64,000 nt of DNA from Fremontodendron californicum (taxonomy: Eukaryota; Streptophyta; Magnoliopsida; Malvales; Malvaceae): positions 10,731,501-10,795,500 of the forward strand of contig JAULJL010000015.1 in assembly GCA_030761205.1 (NCBI GenBank), in the 5' to 3' direction. Numbering within the stretch: the stretch's first letter is position 1; each line of letters begins with the position of its first letter. Under the pieces are notes generated by a model. That model did not search any database. It saw only the letters and a list, made by a program, of their open reading frames with translations, and was not told the origin of the DNA. Positions 1 to 11,695 of this stretch are shown here, piece after piece. The position numbers were made by a program, and so were the translations under genes.

Positions 1-1040
1 ATTATTAACGTGTAAAAATTTATAATACTTTAAACAAACAATAAAATAACACGAACACACATTTTTTTCTAAATTGAATCACTATAAAAAAAATTATGCA
101 AAATATGTCATTAATTAAGACACGACACGAACATATAATTTTTTTTTTGTTGAAATTGAATCACAATGACAAACTATGCAAATTAAAATATAAAATGAAT
201 TGAGACACGACACGAATTCAGCATAAAAAAAATAATTAAAACACAATACGAAAAATAACATGAACACTACGTGTCAAAATATATATAAAACAAATTATTA
301 ACATGTAAAAAATTATATGAATTATAATACTTTAAATGCATAAAAAATAACACGAAAACACAAAATTTTATCCGCTCGGGGATTTTTTTTTTAATATTTA
401 TAAAATTTTAATTAAATAACAATCATAAATAAATATAAGTTGAATCATGTTAAATAATTTTTTATATTTTAATATCGTAAGTAAATAAATTTAGAGTTAA
501 AATTGAATCACTATGATAAATTATGCAAAATATGAGATGAATTGAGATACGACAAAAATACAACATGAGAAAATAATTAAAACACGACACAACACGAAAA
601 ATAACATGAACATAACACAAATATATGAATATGTCAAAATCTATATAAAACAAATTTTTAACGTGTACAAATTTATATAAATTCGTAACACTTTAAAGTT
701 TAAACACACAAAAAAGAACACGAATACGTCATGAACATGTAATTTTTTCTCTAAATTGAATCACTGTAACAAATTATGCAAAATATGTCATTAAATAAGA
801 CACTACACGAACACACAAATTTGTTTCTAAATTGAGTTACAATGACAAATTATGCAAAATATGAAATGAATTGAAATACGACACGAATAGGGTATAGAAA
901 AAATAATTAAAACACAACAAGAAAAATAATATGAACACTACAGGAATACACAAACGTGTCAAAATATACATAAAACAAATTATTAACGTGTAAAAAATTA
1001 TATAAATTTATAATACTTTAAACACATGAAAAATTATATA
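1..1040 (-). repeat. ~335-bp satellite-like tandem repeat, cluster 1
   Basis: Three or more diverged units follow one another. The marker string ATAATTAAAAC recurs near 231, 572 and 903 (spacing 341 and 331 bp). Each unit contains CACGACACGAA-type tracts, a TTATTAACGTGTAAAAATT block and a TGAATCACxxTGACAAATTATGCAAAATATG block. The same unit occurs at 51240-52560 and 54250-55490 on the other strand. No coding potential is seen; the short open frame on the minus strand at 462-653 is simply a translation of the repeat. Confidence 0.75.
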
Positions 1041-1825
1041 AACATAAATACACAAATTTTTATATATTTTTTTCTTTATTTTCCCTCTTCCCTTTCCTTT
1101 AAAAAAAAAAAAAAAAAAACAAAGAATCACTTGTCAACACCTAAAAGCTTTGTGTAGTTAAAAATATAATATTGTTTAGATTGCAAAACATTAAAGGGGC
1201 AATATTGGCATAAAAAAGAATGTAGACGCGTTTTGGCAGAGGAGACATATATAACTGGGAACAGACAGGGCAGTCAAAGTAGATATCATAATTTTAAATA
1301 CTATATAAAAATATGATATATTTAATAAATATAATAAATATTATAATAAATATAATATATTTAATAATGATTAATAAAAATAAAATAATATATTTAATAT
1401 ATGTATTGTATTTATATTTAAAATTTTAATATATTTAATAATTTATATTATATTTATATTTATTCGATTAATATAAAAAAATAGAAGATATAATAAACAT
1501 TTATAAATTATCAAATCTAATTCAAAGGACATGAATGTAATTGACGCCTAAGGCTATGGACGTCAATAGATTTACTCTTTAAACTTACACCCTGTGACCC
1601 ACTATAAAAATGATTGCTCGAAGTCGTGGAGTTTTTTCTCAAATTAAGATACTTTCTAATTTTAATTCTCTAAATTAGGATTTTTTTAAAATTTTATTTC
1701 AAAACAAAGACGCTTTAAGTCAATTAACCACTACGTAGCATGCTATTACTAGTCATAGAAAAACCCTCCGCATAAGCATCTCTTTCCTTCAAGAAAAATG
1801 AAAAAAAAAGTATGGCTCATCATTT
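1041..1825. other. AT-rich intergenic DNA, no gene seen
   Basis: Contains poly-A/T runs, a TATAATAAATATT-rich tract (about 1290-1460) and no open frame or recognisable element end. Confidence 0.6.
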
Positions 1826-1833
1826 GATGGAAT

Positions 1834-2096
1834 TAGAGGTGCCCGGGCTTTTTTTTTTTTTTTTTTTTTTTAGGCTCCATCTTGAATGGGTTTGAGTCTA
1901 TCTGTGAATTTAAATTACTGTTTATCTTTTAATAATTTTTTAAATTAATTTTTATATATTTTTATAATTAAGTATTTAAAAAATATTATTATTTTAATAT
2001 ATAAACAGTGATTTAGGTCGATTCGGATCACAAATATTTCTGCCAAGCCCGATCTAATAAGGGTCGGACGGGCTGCTCGACCCTTGAGCAGGTCTA
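1834..2096. mobile_element. hAT-type MITE (family A, copy 1)
   Basis: A 263-bp non-coding foldback. The left end reads TAGAGGTGCCCGGGC and the reverse complement of the right end reads TAGACCTGCTCAAGGGTC. The flanks GATGGAAT (1826-1833) and GATGAAAT (2097-2104) form an 8-bp target duplication with one mismatch, typical of hAT elements. The centre is AT-rich and contains paired ACTGTTTAT/ATAAACAGT blocks. Related copies lie at 9460-9628, 9749-10041 and 51408-51632. Confidence 0.8.
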
Positions 2097-2104
2097 GATG
2101 AAAT

Positions 2105-2981
2105 TCTCATACTTTGTGAATGATTTTTTTTTTTTTTTTTTAAAAAATTAAAAGATCATAATGTAGCTGGAGAATTGAAAAAAAGTATGTTTAATAATTC
2201 GTGTATTTATATTATATTTGTATTATTTTTTATTATAATTTTGTTTAAAATATTATATATTTATATAAATTTTGATATTTAAAATTTTATGTTATATAAA
2301 TATTAATAAATTCATATATTTGTGTTATTTGTATAATTCTTTTTATGTCATTTTTATATGTATAAACGTATTATTATGTTTAAAATTATTAAATCAAAAA
2401 GATTGCACTTGAATCTGTAGCTCGATTGATTGATGCATACCTTTTTTTTTGCTCGTATAGGATTTGAATTTTCTTTACCAAATTAAAAAAAAAAAAAAGA
2501 TATTTACTGAAATGAAAGGCTGACGTGAAATATAATTGAGTTTGTTTTGAAATAAAATTTAAAAATATTTTAATTAGATAATTAAGATTACAAATTACCT
2601 TAATTAAAAAAAAAAAAAAAAAAACTTGAAAGTTTTGAGGAGCCGGCAAATCTTTGGGCCCCACCTTAGTCCCGCGAAAATGAAAGCTCTGACGTGCCAC
2701 TTTTATCTCAACAGTGTCTGAAACTGGAATACTTAAGACAACGTGGCCGAACGAGAGCTCCATTTCCTTTTTCTATGGCTTGAGAGACAACTTAGAAAGA
2801 AAAGACAATATCTACAAAAATATCCTAAATTTGTTCCGTATTTGTTTGTCTGCCAGATGCTAAAATACGTGGTACAGTTTTTTTTTTTCTTCATATTTTT
2901 GAGAATTGGAAAACATCAAATATTATAATGCAAAGAAATTGATATTATAGAGATTTATAGAATTATCAAAATAATGTGAGG
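2105..2981. other. AT-rich intergenic DNA, no gene seen
   Basis: Homopolymer and TA-rich sequence. Short open frames on either strand around 2389-2930 run through poly-T/poly-A tracts and resemble no protein I know. A stretch near 2405-2480 vaguely recalls tRNA A- and B-box spacing but is too weak to call. Confidence 0.5.
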
Positions 2982-2991
2982 AGATTAACTG

Positions 2992-3672
2992 TAGCGTTGT
3001 AAATGAATCGGACTTGAACGAATAGGTCTATATTTATGTTCGTTTATTTATTTTTGAGCTTGTTCGTGTTCGGTTCGTGTTCGTTAAGAATTTTAAAATT
3101 GTGTTCAAGCTCTGTTCATTTAAAATTAAGTGTGTTCGTGTTCGTTTATTTAATGTTAATGAACAAGTTCATTTAATTCATTTAAATTAAATGAACTTGT
3201 TCGTGAACATTAATGAACATGTTCATGAACATATAATCGAACATGTTTGCAAACAATTAAAATTATGTTCATGAACAACAAACAAACAAATCTAAACAAT
3301 TTTAACAAACAAATAAAAAAATAAATCAATTTTAAATTATTATTATTAAATATAAAATAATAAAATATAAACGTAATTAAATTAAATTTATTATTAAATT
3401 ATTAAATTTAAGTTATTAAATAATATTAATTATATTATAAGTAAATAAAATAAAATAAACAAATATAAACGAGCTTTAAACAAACTAATAAACGAGCTTG
3501 TTCGTGAACATAAACGAACCGAATACACATCTGTTCGAACTCGGTTCGTTTAATAAACGAACATTAAAATTGTGTTCATAATCGTTTATTTAGCTTAATA
3601 AACGAACATAAACGAACAAAAATCGACTATTCACGAACGGTTCGTCGAACGCTCTGTTCGTTTACAGTCCTA
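2992..3672. mobile_element. Foldback element with GTTCGTTTA-rich arms
   Basis: The left end TAGCGTTGTAAATGAAT and the reverse complement of the right end TAGGACTGTAAACGAAC are similar, and both arms are dense in GTTCGTG / CACGAAC and TTCGTTTA motifs around an AT-only centre (3300-3450). The flanks AGATTAAC (2982-2989) and AGATTAAG (3673-3680) look like an 8-bp target duplication, offset two bases on the left. There is no coding sequence; this is a non-autonomous, probably hAT-like element. Confidence 0.6.
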
Positions 3673-5290
3673 AGATTAAGGTTATATGAAGCTAATAAAA
3701 TTGATTCAAATTAAAAAAATTAGTTTAATTTATTTATATTTAAATTTGATGTAATTTGAATATATTTTTTTAAAATTGAAAAAGATTTAATCTGAATTTA
3801 AATTAATATGATTATGATATAATTCAAATTCGTATGATCGAACATTTAAATCAAAACTAAATTGATTTAATTTTAAAATTTAATAATTTAAATATGAAAT
3901 TATTTAAATTTAAATTACTCAAATATTATAAAACTCATATTTAAAATAATTAAAATATTTACCCAGCTCGATTTTCATCTTCTAAGCTTTAAAAAAAAAA
4001 AAAAAATCATACCTCTGACCCTATTAAAAAAAATGATATTTCTCAATCTTTCAATTGCAGGCTTTGCAATATTCTCACAAATGGAAAAATTGGAACATTT
4101 TTGTTTGTTGTTGTTTGAGTTTTGGGGACATTGGGACTTTTGGCGAGTGTAATGGCAATGGCAATGGATGCTTTTGAGCAAAAAAAGGAAAGTCTAATGT
4201 TTGTTTTTTTAACAAATTCATGTCTGTTGATTAGTGAACAACAATATCTCATTGGCACCAACCATTTTATTTCCAATTGCACATTTGAAAGCCAACTAAG
4301 TTGTTTATGCATTTGTGTTACAAAGAAAATTATATCCAACTTTTAATAACGATAAAAGAGATGTGTTACTTTTTTAAACAAAAATATTCTACTAGTTATC
4401 TTATCCAAAAAAAAAAAAAAAAAACAAGGTTATAAAAACCAAATTGAAAGTTAAATTGGTGAGACTTTCGTTTATCGGTCCAATCGATCGAATCGATTGG
4501 ATCAATCCGTTAATATTAAATAAATAACAAATATAATAAATAATTAATAAAAATGTTATTTGATTTAATTGTATAGTTTTTAATAAAAAATTAAAAGGTT
4601 AAAAATTCGAGTCTTGTCACTTATTAAAAAAATTTATTAAAAAAATTTTTAAAAAAAAAAAACATAAAATCAGTTTTTTTATTTTTATTTTTATTGATTT
4701 TTAACCAATTGAATCAATTTTTTATCGATTTAACAAATGCTTAATTTTAAATACTATAACAAATTACACAAATTTTCAATTTTCAATTGAACCAGTTGAT
4801 GGTTTTTTCAACCATAAAAAGGATAAAAACGAAGGAATTAATGAAGAAAGAAAATGCGGGAAGAAAAGTGTATGGTATGATCTTCAGTTGTAGACCACCC
4901 AACGGTGTCTGTCTACTCAATTAACAAATCAAGAGTCGTCTAACAAGAGACTTCTTCAATATTTCCAGCACACGTATTGGGTAATTCTAATTTGGAAATT
5001 AATATTTTTGTTGATTAAAATTGTTCGATCATATGGGTTGGATTAAATGCAAACAAAATTGCCTTTGGAGGGTCCCTGGATTGCTCGATGGAGCTCACAA
5101 CAATCATCTCTTTCTTAATTTTATATGATCACGTGGCGCTGCTGCAACCAACCTTTCTATTTTTTTTTTTTTTTTTAATTTTGCTGACTGGCTCTGGTAG
5201 CAGTGATTTTCTAAAAGGGGAATTGAGGGTTTTGGATTATAGTTGCAGAAGTAGCCGCATTAGTCTGATCTGATGCATTTGGGTATAATT
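3673..5290. other. AT-rich intergenic DNA, no convincing gene
   Basis: Several short open frames exist on both strands (for example around 4043-4346), but they overlap antisense to each other, pass through homopolymers and match nothing I recognise. An AT-rich piece at about 4430-4810 with AATCGATTGGA-type motifs may be another decayed foldback. Confidence 0.5.
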
Positions 5291-5745
5291 TAAGAGGCGA
5301 ACATTCAATAGATTCGATTTTAAAATTTAGAAAATTGATTAGATTGAATAAATTTATAAAATTTATCGAATCGATCGATAAAAATTTTTAAAATCGAAAA
5401 AATTAAAATCGATTTAAATCGATTATTTCGATCGATTTAATCAGTTTTAATTATTTAACAAATAAATTACTTATTGTATATTACATATATATATAATATA
5501 TTATATAAATAATATATTATATAAATATATAATTTTAAATTATTATATAAATATATTTTATTTATATTAAATATAATTAAAATTAAAAAGATCGGTTAGT
5601 TTGGTCTATTAGGTTATCAATTTTAAAAATCGATAACCGATTAAATTAACCGAATAAATTATTTTTCATAACCGATTAATTTCAAAATCAAATTAATCAA
5701 ATTTGATCTATTCGATCGGTTCAAACTGATTAATGCTCATCCCTA
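5291..5745. repeat. Foldback repeat rich in ATCGATT/CGGTT motifs
   Basis: Left end TAAGAGGCGAACATT; the reverse complement of the right end is TAGGGATGAGCATT. The arms contain repeated ATCGATTTAA / TTAAATCGAT and TAACCGATTA blocks around an AT-only centre (5460-5575). This is the layout of common plant non-autonomous foldback elements. No target duplication could be assigned. Confidence 0.5.
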
Positions 5746-5904
5746 CTTTTTTATTTTTATTAATTTATGTTAACAGGAAGAAATGGGTAAATTTGAAATG
5801 GGAAAACTGAGAGCTAGAAATGGAGACAACATGGGAGAAACTGAAAAGGGAGGGGAGAGAAAAATGGTTGCGGTGAACATGGCATTCGGCTAGAGGTGGC
5901 AATT

Positions 5905-6145
5905 GGGCGGGTTCGGGCGGGTTCGGGTCGGGTTCATTCGGGTTCGGGTTTATTCGGGTTCGGGTTCATTCGGGTTCGGGCTCATTCGGGTTCGGGTCCA
6001 TCCGGGTTCGGGCTCATTCGGGTTCGGGTCCATTCGGGTTCGGGCTCATTCGGGTTCGGGCTCATTCGGGTTCGGGCCTATTCGGGTTCGGGCCCATTCG
6101 GGTTCGGGTTCGGGTTCGGTCTGGGTTCGGGTTTGGTTTGGGTTC
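5905..6145 (+). repeat. 16-bp minisatellite, left arm
   Basis: Units of the type CATTCGGGTTCGGGCT/T(C) repeat about 12 times with C/T changes at the variable positions. Because 16 is not a multiple of three, all frames stay open and encode a 16-residue glycine/serine/arginine-rich periodic peptide; the open frames at 5896-6402 and 5903-6319 are therefore repeat translations, not genes. Confidence 0.85.
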
Positions 6146-6149
6146 GGGT

Positions 6150-7722
6150 ATGTTTTACATCATTTTCAGTCTGGGTCCATTCGGGTTCGGGCCCATTCGG
6201 CTTTGGGCTTAGATCTAGGTCATTCTGGGTATTTTTTGAAGAATCTAAGGTTAAAAAGGGAAAGAAGAGAGAAAGAGGAACAATTTGGGCTAATTTCGGA
6301 AGTGATCGACTGTCGGTGAACGGCGGCCGACGACGATGGACGGTGGACGGTGCGGTGGTTCGGCATCGGTTTCTGGGTTGGGGGTGGTTTCTGGGATTTT
6401 AGGGGTTGAACACTTAGAGAGAGGAGGGAGGAAAGAAAGAGAAAAAAAAGGGGTTTTATAACCCCTGGAGCGGGTCGCGGTGACCCGCGCGTCGACCCGC
6501 GGGTTGACCTGGGGTCCGCGCACTCGACCTGCTCCCTGGAGCGGGTCGCGTTGACCCGCGGGTCGCGTTGACCCGCGGGTCGACCCGGGGTCCACGCACC
6601 CGACCCGCTTCAGGTAAAAAAAAAAACGAAAATAAAATTCTCTAAAAACGGATTTATTTCTCGGGATGGTCGGAGCATCAATCGTTCTTTGAAATGGTCC
6701 GAGTAAGAATAGTAATCGAAATACTATCGAAAAGGAGTGATTCGAGAATTATTCTTACATAGATAATTTCTTTTATTTCTGAAATAATTATTAAAAGCAT
6801 TTTAATTTACTTTTCAAAAAGAAAAAAAGTTTTAAGAAATGTGAATTACCGACGACGGAATTCAAAGGACGTCACGGTAGTGATTCCTAAGATATCTTGA
6901 GGTGAGAGAATTTCGTTAAATATCACCACGAGTGGTGGGAGTATTTAGCGACAAGCTCAATACAAAAATTCATAAAAAGATGGAAATAATAAAAATGAAT
7001 AAATAGTGAATGTTATCCGCTCGATATGTGGCCATGCTCGTGTTTTTAACATTATGATTTGCATTTTTAATCTTATAGTTCGGTATTTAATCATACGTCT
7101 TATATGCTAAGTCGTGTGCATCCGATATTTAAATATTCGCATCATACGCATTTAAATAAAAAAAATGGATGTAAATTGCCGACGACAGAATTCGAAGGAT
7201 ATCACGGTTGTGATTCCTAAGATATCTCGAGGTGAGAAGATCTCGTTAAATACCACCAAGAGTGTTGGGAATATTTAATGAGTATTTTCAATAACAAATT
7301 TATGTTCACTTTCGTTTTTAAAAAATAATAATAACAGTTCCAAAAATTCAAAAAATAATAAACATGTTTTTTTTTTATAAATAAAATAAAAATAAAAGAG
7401 AATTATTTTTAAATAGCGATGTCAAGTCCATTAAATCGAGATTTAAGATAACACGTGATTAAATGGTACCGTTTTCTAAACGGGTGTTGCGGGGGTGCTA
7501 ATCCTTCCCCGCACGTAACCGACTCCCGAACCCAATTATGTTTTACTCTCTGGTTCAAAGCGCGGACTTCGAAATTGGTTTTACAAAATGTTTTAATTAA
7601 TTTTAAAATATTTTACTAAAACCGATTTTAATAGGTGGCCAATCACACCTAGCAAAAAAGATTGGTGGCGACTCCATTTGTGTTTTCAAAAACGTCTTAG
7701 CGGACGAAAAACCGTTATGACA
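6150..7722 (+). mobile_element. Decayed Tat-type gypsy LTR (solo or fragment)
   Basis: The 3' part (7412-7700) contains AGATTTAAGATAACACGTGATTA, GTTGCGGGGGTGCTAATCCTT and ATTGGTGGCGACTCCA-type blocks that match, in opposite orientation, the LTR remnant at 41815-42055. A GGGGTTTTATAACCCC TATA-like box (about 6450), a GC-rich GGGTCGCGTTGACCCGCG duplication (6468-6608) and a ~115-bp repeat at 6838-6952 and 7168-7283 fit an LTR. The end is probably the CA at 7721-7722; the start is not certain. (Left edge approximate.). Confidence 0.6.
6838..7283 (+). repeat. Two ~115-bp direct repeats inside the LTR remnant
   Basis: Blocks 6838-6952 and 7168-7283 share GCCGACGAC-GAATTC-AAGGA, ATTCCTAAGATATCT-GAGGTGAGA and GTTAAATA-CACCA-GAGTG strings with about 85 percent identity by eye, 330 bp apart. 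Confidence 0.7.
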
Positions 7723-7846
7723 TATATATAATATATTAAATTTTAATTAAATTATTAAAAAAAATTAGAATAAAATTAATAATTAAAATTATTGCTTTGT
7801 AAAAAAAAAATAATTGAAATTTGATTATTTTTGTTTTTAGTATTAA

Positions 7847-8085
7847 ATTCGGGTTCGGGTTCATTCGGGTTCGGGCTCATTCGGGTTCGGGCCCATTCGG
7901 GTTCGGGTCCATTCGAGTTCGGGTCCATTCGGGTTCGGGCCCATTCGGGTTCGGGTCCATTCGGGTTCGGGCCCATTCGGGTTCGGGCTTTTTCGGGTTC
8001 GGGTTTTTGACTTTTTGGTCAAATCGGGTTTGGGCGGGTTCGGGTTCGGGTTTTTCTGGGCGGGTTTTCGGGTTCGGGTTCATTT
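7847..8085 (+). repeat. 16-bp minisatellite, right arm
   Basis: Same 16-bp GGGTTCGGG unit and same orientation as the left arm, so the arrays are direct while the outermost TAGAGGTGGCAA ends are inverted. Open frames on both strands here (7776-8225) are repeat translations. Confidence 0.8.
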
Positions 8086-8104
8086 TGCCACCTCTACATT
8101 CGGC

Positions 8105-9278
8105 CTACTTTCTTTTTCTTTCTTTTTTTTTTTTTTCAAAAAAAGAAAATTCAATAACATCGATCCATTTAAAAAGTTGGCTTTCATGCCCATATAATTT
8201 ACCTTATTCAATGGATTGGAATTAATTAAAATGGACTTAATTTAATTAAGTCCAAATAAAATCAAGTGAGCCCAAGTTAAATGGCTTAAGTGAGCTCAAA
8301 TTAAATCAGCATAATTAGACTCAATCATTAAATATGTTTAATTCAAAAAGTAAAATTAATTAAATATGTTTAATTAAAAAAGTAAAATTAATCCCATTCC
8401 ATTTCAATTTATTTCAAAATAACATTAATTAATCATGACAAAATATGGTGGGTTAGGTGGATTTGGATTGTTAACTTTTTATAATAAAATCAGATTATGC
8501 AGATTCTAGTTTGGATGGGTTGGATGAATTTATCGATCGAATCAAAATTGACAAGTTTATCGTAACATATAAAACAAGAGAGAGAAAAAAAAAAAAAAAA
8601 AAAAAAACCCAACATGCATGGGTTGTTTTCCTTGAGCTCACATCCAATTCCAAGCTTAACTGATCAATAACCCTTTTCCTTGAATTCATATTTCTTTTTT
8701 TTTTCTTATGAAGTTACTGTTACCAGATAAATTATGATCATATTCAAGTATTACATATAAAAAAATTAATCATATAAACAAACCAACGAATAAATAAACC
8801 AACATATCTCTAGATAATTCTAACATAACTTTAGACTAAACTTACAATTGGTGAAATTCAAATATGAAACCTCAAAGTTGTAGGACCTCCTCCTTACCGT
8901 TAAGCTAAGACCTCAATAACTCGAATTCATGTTTTTCACCTTAATTTGTCAATAAAAATTCTAATTTACATCTCTACTAGTATATATATAATCAGGGATA
9001 TCTAATCTGAGAGTTGAGACCTACATGATGTCTATATAAAACCTCAATGAAAATTTGAGATCTATACAATTCTAAATTTTATACTCAATATATACATTCT
9101 ATTTCTTTTGAAATGTCCCAAAATAAAGTTTTTTTTTTTTCATTGTTAAACATCTAATTAATGCTTTTAACTTTTTTTATGTTATAAATTTATTTTTCAT
9201 GATTTATTTTTTATTTTTTACATGAGAGCATTGCAACATCAATTTTAATTGTAAAAATATTTTACCATATCAAAGAAA
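8105..9278. other. AT-rich intergenic DNA
   Basis: No gene seen. A short palindrome GGACTTAATTTAATTAAGTCC lies near 8231-8251. On the minus strand about 8836-8935, a TTAGCTTAACGGTAAGG string followed by AGGTTTCATATTTGAATTTC resembles degenerate tRNA A and B boxes and may be a SINE remnant. Confidence 0.4.
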
Positions 9279-9466
9279 TTGAAATTTTAAGAAAAAATAA
9301 GTCAAAGTTTTTGACATAATCTCTAAATGAGATAGTATGATAGACCTATTGTCCGACTCGGCAAGACTTGGATAGGTATTTTAGTGATCCGGAAAATTTG
9401 AAATTTTAAGAAAAAATAAGTCAAAGTTTTTGACATAATCTCTAAATGAGATAGTATGATAGACCT
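9279..9466 (+). repeat. 119-bp tandem duplication
   Basis: A 69-bp segment (9279-9347) containing GTCAAAGTTTTTGACATAAT is repeated almost exactly at 9398-9466. The 50-bp spacer between them, with CCGACTCGGCAAGACTTGG, is a diverged version of the start of the MITE that follows the second copy, so the duplication took in the MITE end. Confidence 0.8.
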
Positions 9467-9628
9467 GCTGCCCGGCCTGGCAAGGCCCGGCCCGGATCAC
9501 TATTCATTTAACCAAAAAAAAATATTTTTTAAAATTTAATTATAAAAAATATATATATATATTTTAATATACATGAACAATAAATATAGGTCGACGGACC
9601 GAGTCGACCCGACCCATGAGCAGCTCTA
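9460..9628. mobile_element. hAT-type MITE (family A, copy 2)
   Basis: Begins TAGACCTGCTGCCCGG; the reverse complement of its right end is TAGAGCTGCTCATGGGTCGG. The centre is AT-rich with ACTATTCATT. No matching 8-bp flanks are visible, which is expected because the left flank belongs to the tandem duplication. Confidence 0.65.
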
Positions 9629-9748
9629 CGCGTGTCCTTATATATGGTGCATTTACATGACGAAGAGAAAGGGCCAGATGGACATGAAATATTAATATTA
9701 TCCAAAAAAAAAAAAAAGAAATATTAATAGGGAAATGTTATATGCAAT

Positions 9749-10041
9749 TAGATCTGTTTATGGGTTGAGTCGGACTGCGGCTCAATTTTTTTCCCTTTTC
9801 TTACCCAAGCTCGGCCTGACTCGTAAGACCGTTTTTGTTTAGATAATATTTGCTCAAATTACTATTCATTTAATATAATCTTTTTTATACATTTTATAAT
9901 TAAATTTAAATAAAAAATAATTTTTTATTGAATGAACAGTAATTCAAGTCGAATCAGACCGATCCGAATTGAAAAAACCATGTCTAAGTCCGACCATATT
10001 TGAACCGAATTTATCAGATCGAGCAACCTTGGACAGATCTA
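9749..10041. mobile_element. hAT-type MITE (family A, copy 3)
   Basis: Ends TAGATCTGTTTATGGG and, reverse complemented, TAGATCTGTCCAAGGTT. Flanks TATGCAAT (9741-9748) and TATGCTAT (10042-10049) match at 7 of 8 positions. Length 293 bp; AT-rich centre with ACTATTCATT / AATGAACAGT as in the other copies; no coding sequence. Confidence 0.75.
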
Positions 10042-10049
10042 TATGCTAT

Positions 10050-10635
10050 TGTCTAATATAAACAAATCTAGTTTTAACCAAATCCAAATTGAGTACAAAA
10101 TTCCAAGGCATTCTTGTCGTTGAAAATTCAATCTTTCCTTCCATTTCCCCAAAACCATTTTGCTCAATTCTATATTATCCACATTAACATAGCCTTAATT
10201 TATTAATAGATTAAGATTAGTATAAAATAAATTAACTATGCACTTAACTATAGTTAATACAATACTCCTTAGTATTCGATAATTCAATATTCTATGATGC
10301 ATGACGATTATTAATTGACTTTGATTTATAGTAACAAACCAACAAATTCAAGTAAGAACAATGATATCAATTAGCTAAATATCACATTTTTTCGTATTCA
10401 TTTTAGATTATGCTAACGAATGCTTAAAAATATTTTTTAAAATTATTTAAAAAGGTATATAGATATTATGATGAATTTCACTATACTATATAACTTAATA
10501 TATATATATATATATACTAATCTTAAAATGTTAAAGTTTAATTTGATCCAGTTACTAATTTAATTTTGATGTTTTAATCTTTCTACTCTTATTTTGATGA
10601 ATTTAATCCTCGAATTAAAGTAGATTTAAAGATAA

Positions 10636-10677
<42 letters not shown>

Positions 10678-11695
10678 GAGTGGTTGAGTGGGTGTGACGA
10701 CTCACGAGTCAAGTGACACCAACTCAGTTTAAAAAATTATAAAAAGATAAAATAAATTATTATATCAAAAAATATAACAAAGGTAGTGATGACTTTTTCA
10801 TTTTATATAATTTTTATTTTGAAAAAATTTATAAACCTTTTTTCTAAAACTAAACATTTCTTTTAAAAAAAACTATCTATACTTACAATATACAAAGTAC
10901 CCACTAAATAATTTTTTTAAACATAAATTTCTACTTAGTTTTTTTTTTTTCTTCTCATTTATCCACATAGTGGGTGTGCCATAATTTAGTTAATAATAAT
11001 GTAAATATTTTGTCTTTAATTTGGATAACATGCAATTTTAGTGATTACCTGACATATTTATGTGGCTTAATTCTATGGTTACGTGACACACATCAGTCTC
11101 AAAAATTCATATTCTATTTTAATTAAATAATAAATAATATTTTTAAATTTTAAATAAATTTATTCAAATTTTTTATTTTAAAAAAATCATTACTAATTGT
11201 CACGTGGTAAAAAAATTCAAGTTAGTACGTTACATCACAACAACAAAAATTCATGCATCACAACAAAATTATATATTTAAATATTATATATGATATTAAA
11301 TTTGTTAACAATATATAAATTTTTTTTAATGAAATAATTTTTTTTAATTTTTAAATATTATAGTTCATATTGCATAAAAAAATTTAATAAAAAAAAAAGT
11401 CTCAAGGTAAAAAAAAATTGTCTAATTAAAATATGCATAAAATTATTTTATATTATAAAAGAAAATCATAAGATTACATATATTTAGAAAAACAAAATAA
11501 GTTAAATGCACAATTCGTATTAGATATTGTAATTGTTAAATATTTTTTATTTATTTATTAAACAAAATAATTAATGTAAATGTATCTATTTAATTGATTG
11601 AAAAGGTAAATAGAGAGAATTAAGCTAATAATAATGAATAAGGTTTAAACTAAAAATTATCAAATTTATTATAACAAACAAATTCTACAAATGAG
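10050..11695. other. AT-rich intergenic DNA with TA microsatellites
   Basis: Pure TA runs lie near 10500-10516 and 10639-10672. No open frame, RNA gene or clear element end was recognised. Confidence 0.6.

Larger units (their letters stand above)
5891..8096. mobile_element. hAT-type TIR element with minisatellite arms and nested LTR
   Basis: The left end TAGAGGTGGCAATTGGGC and the reverse complement of the right end TAGAGGTGGCAAAATGAAC form terminal inverted repeats. The flanks are identical 8-mers, CATTCGGC at 5883-5890 and at 8097-8104, so the boundaries are firm and the duplication length fits hAT elements. Both arms carry 16-bp GGGTTCGGG minisatellites. The AT-only tract at about 7723-7845 looks like the original centre. 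Between the arms lies a retrotransposon LTR remnant. No transposase is present. Confidence 0.85.

Noticed and set aside
462..653. Minus-strand 63-codon frame
   Set aside because: Phe/Ile/Tyr-rich translation of the satellite repeat.
5896..8225. Several long open frames on both strands with GFGFIRVRAHSGSG- or NPNGPEPEWARTR-like repeats
   Set aside because: They are translations of a 16-bp minisatellite in multiple frames.
8836..8935. tRNA gene on the minus strand
   Set aside because: A- and B-box-like strings are degenerate and no cloverleaf can be folded; at most a SINE remnant.
10639..10672. Possible replication or regulatory palindrome
   Set aside because: A simple TA microsatellite is trivially self-complementary; the same holds for 26093-26114 and 41497-41528.
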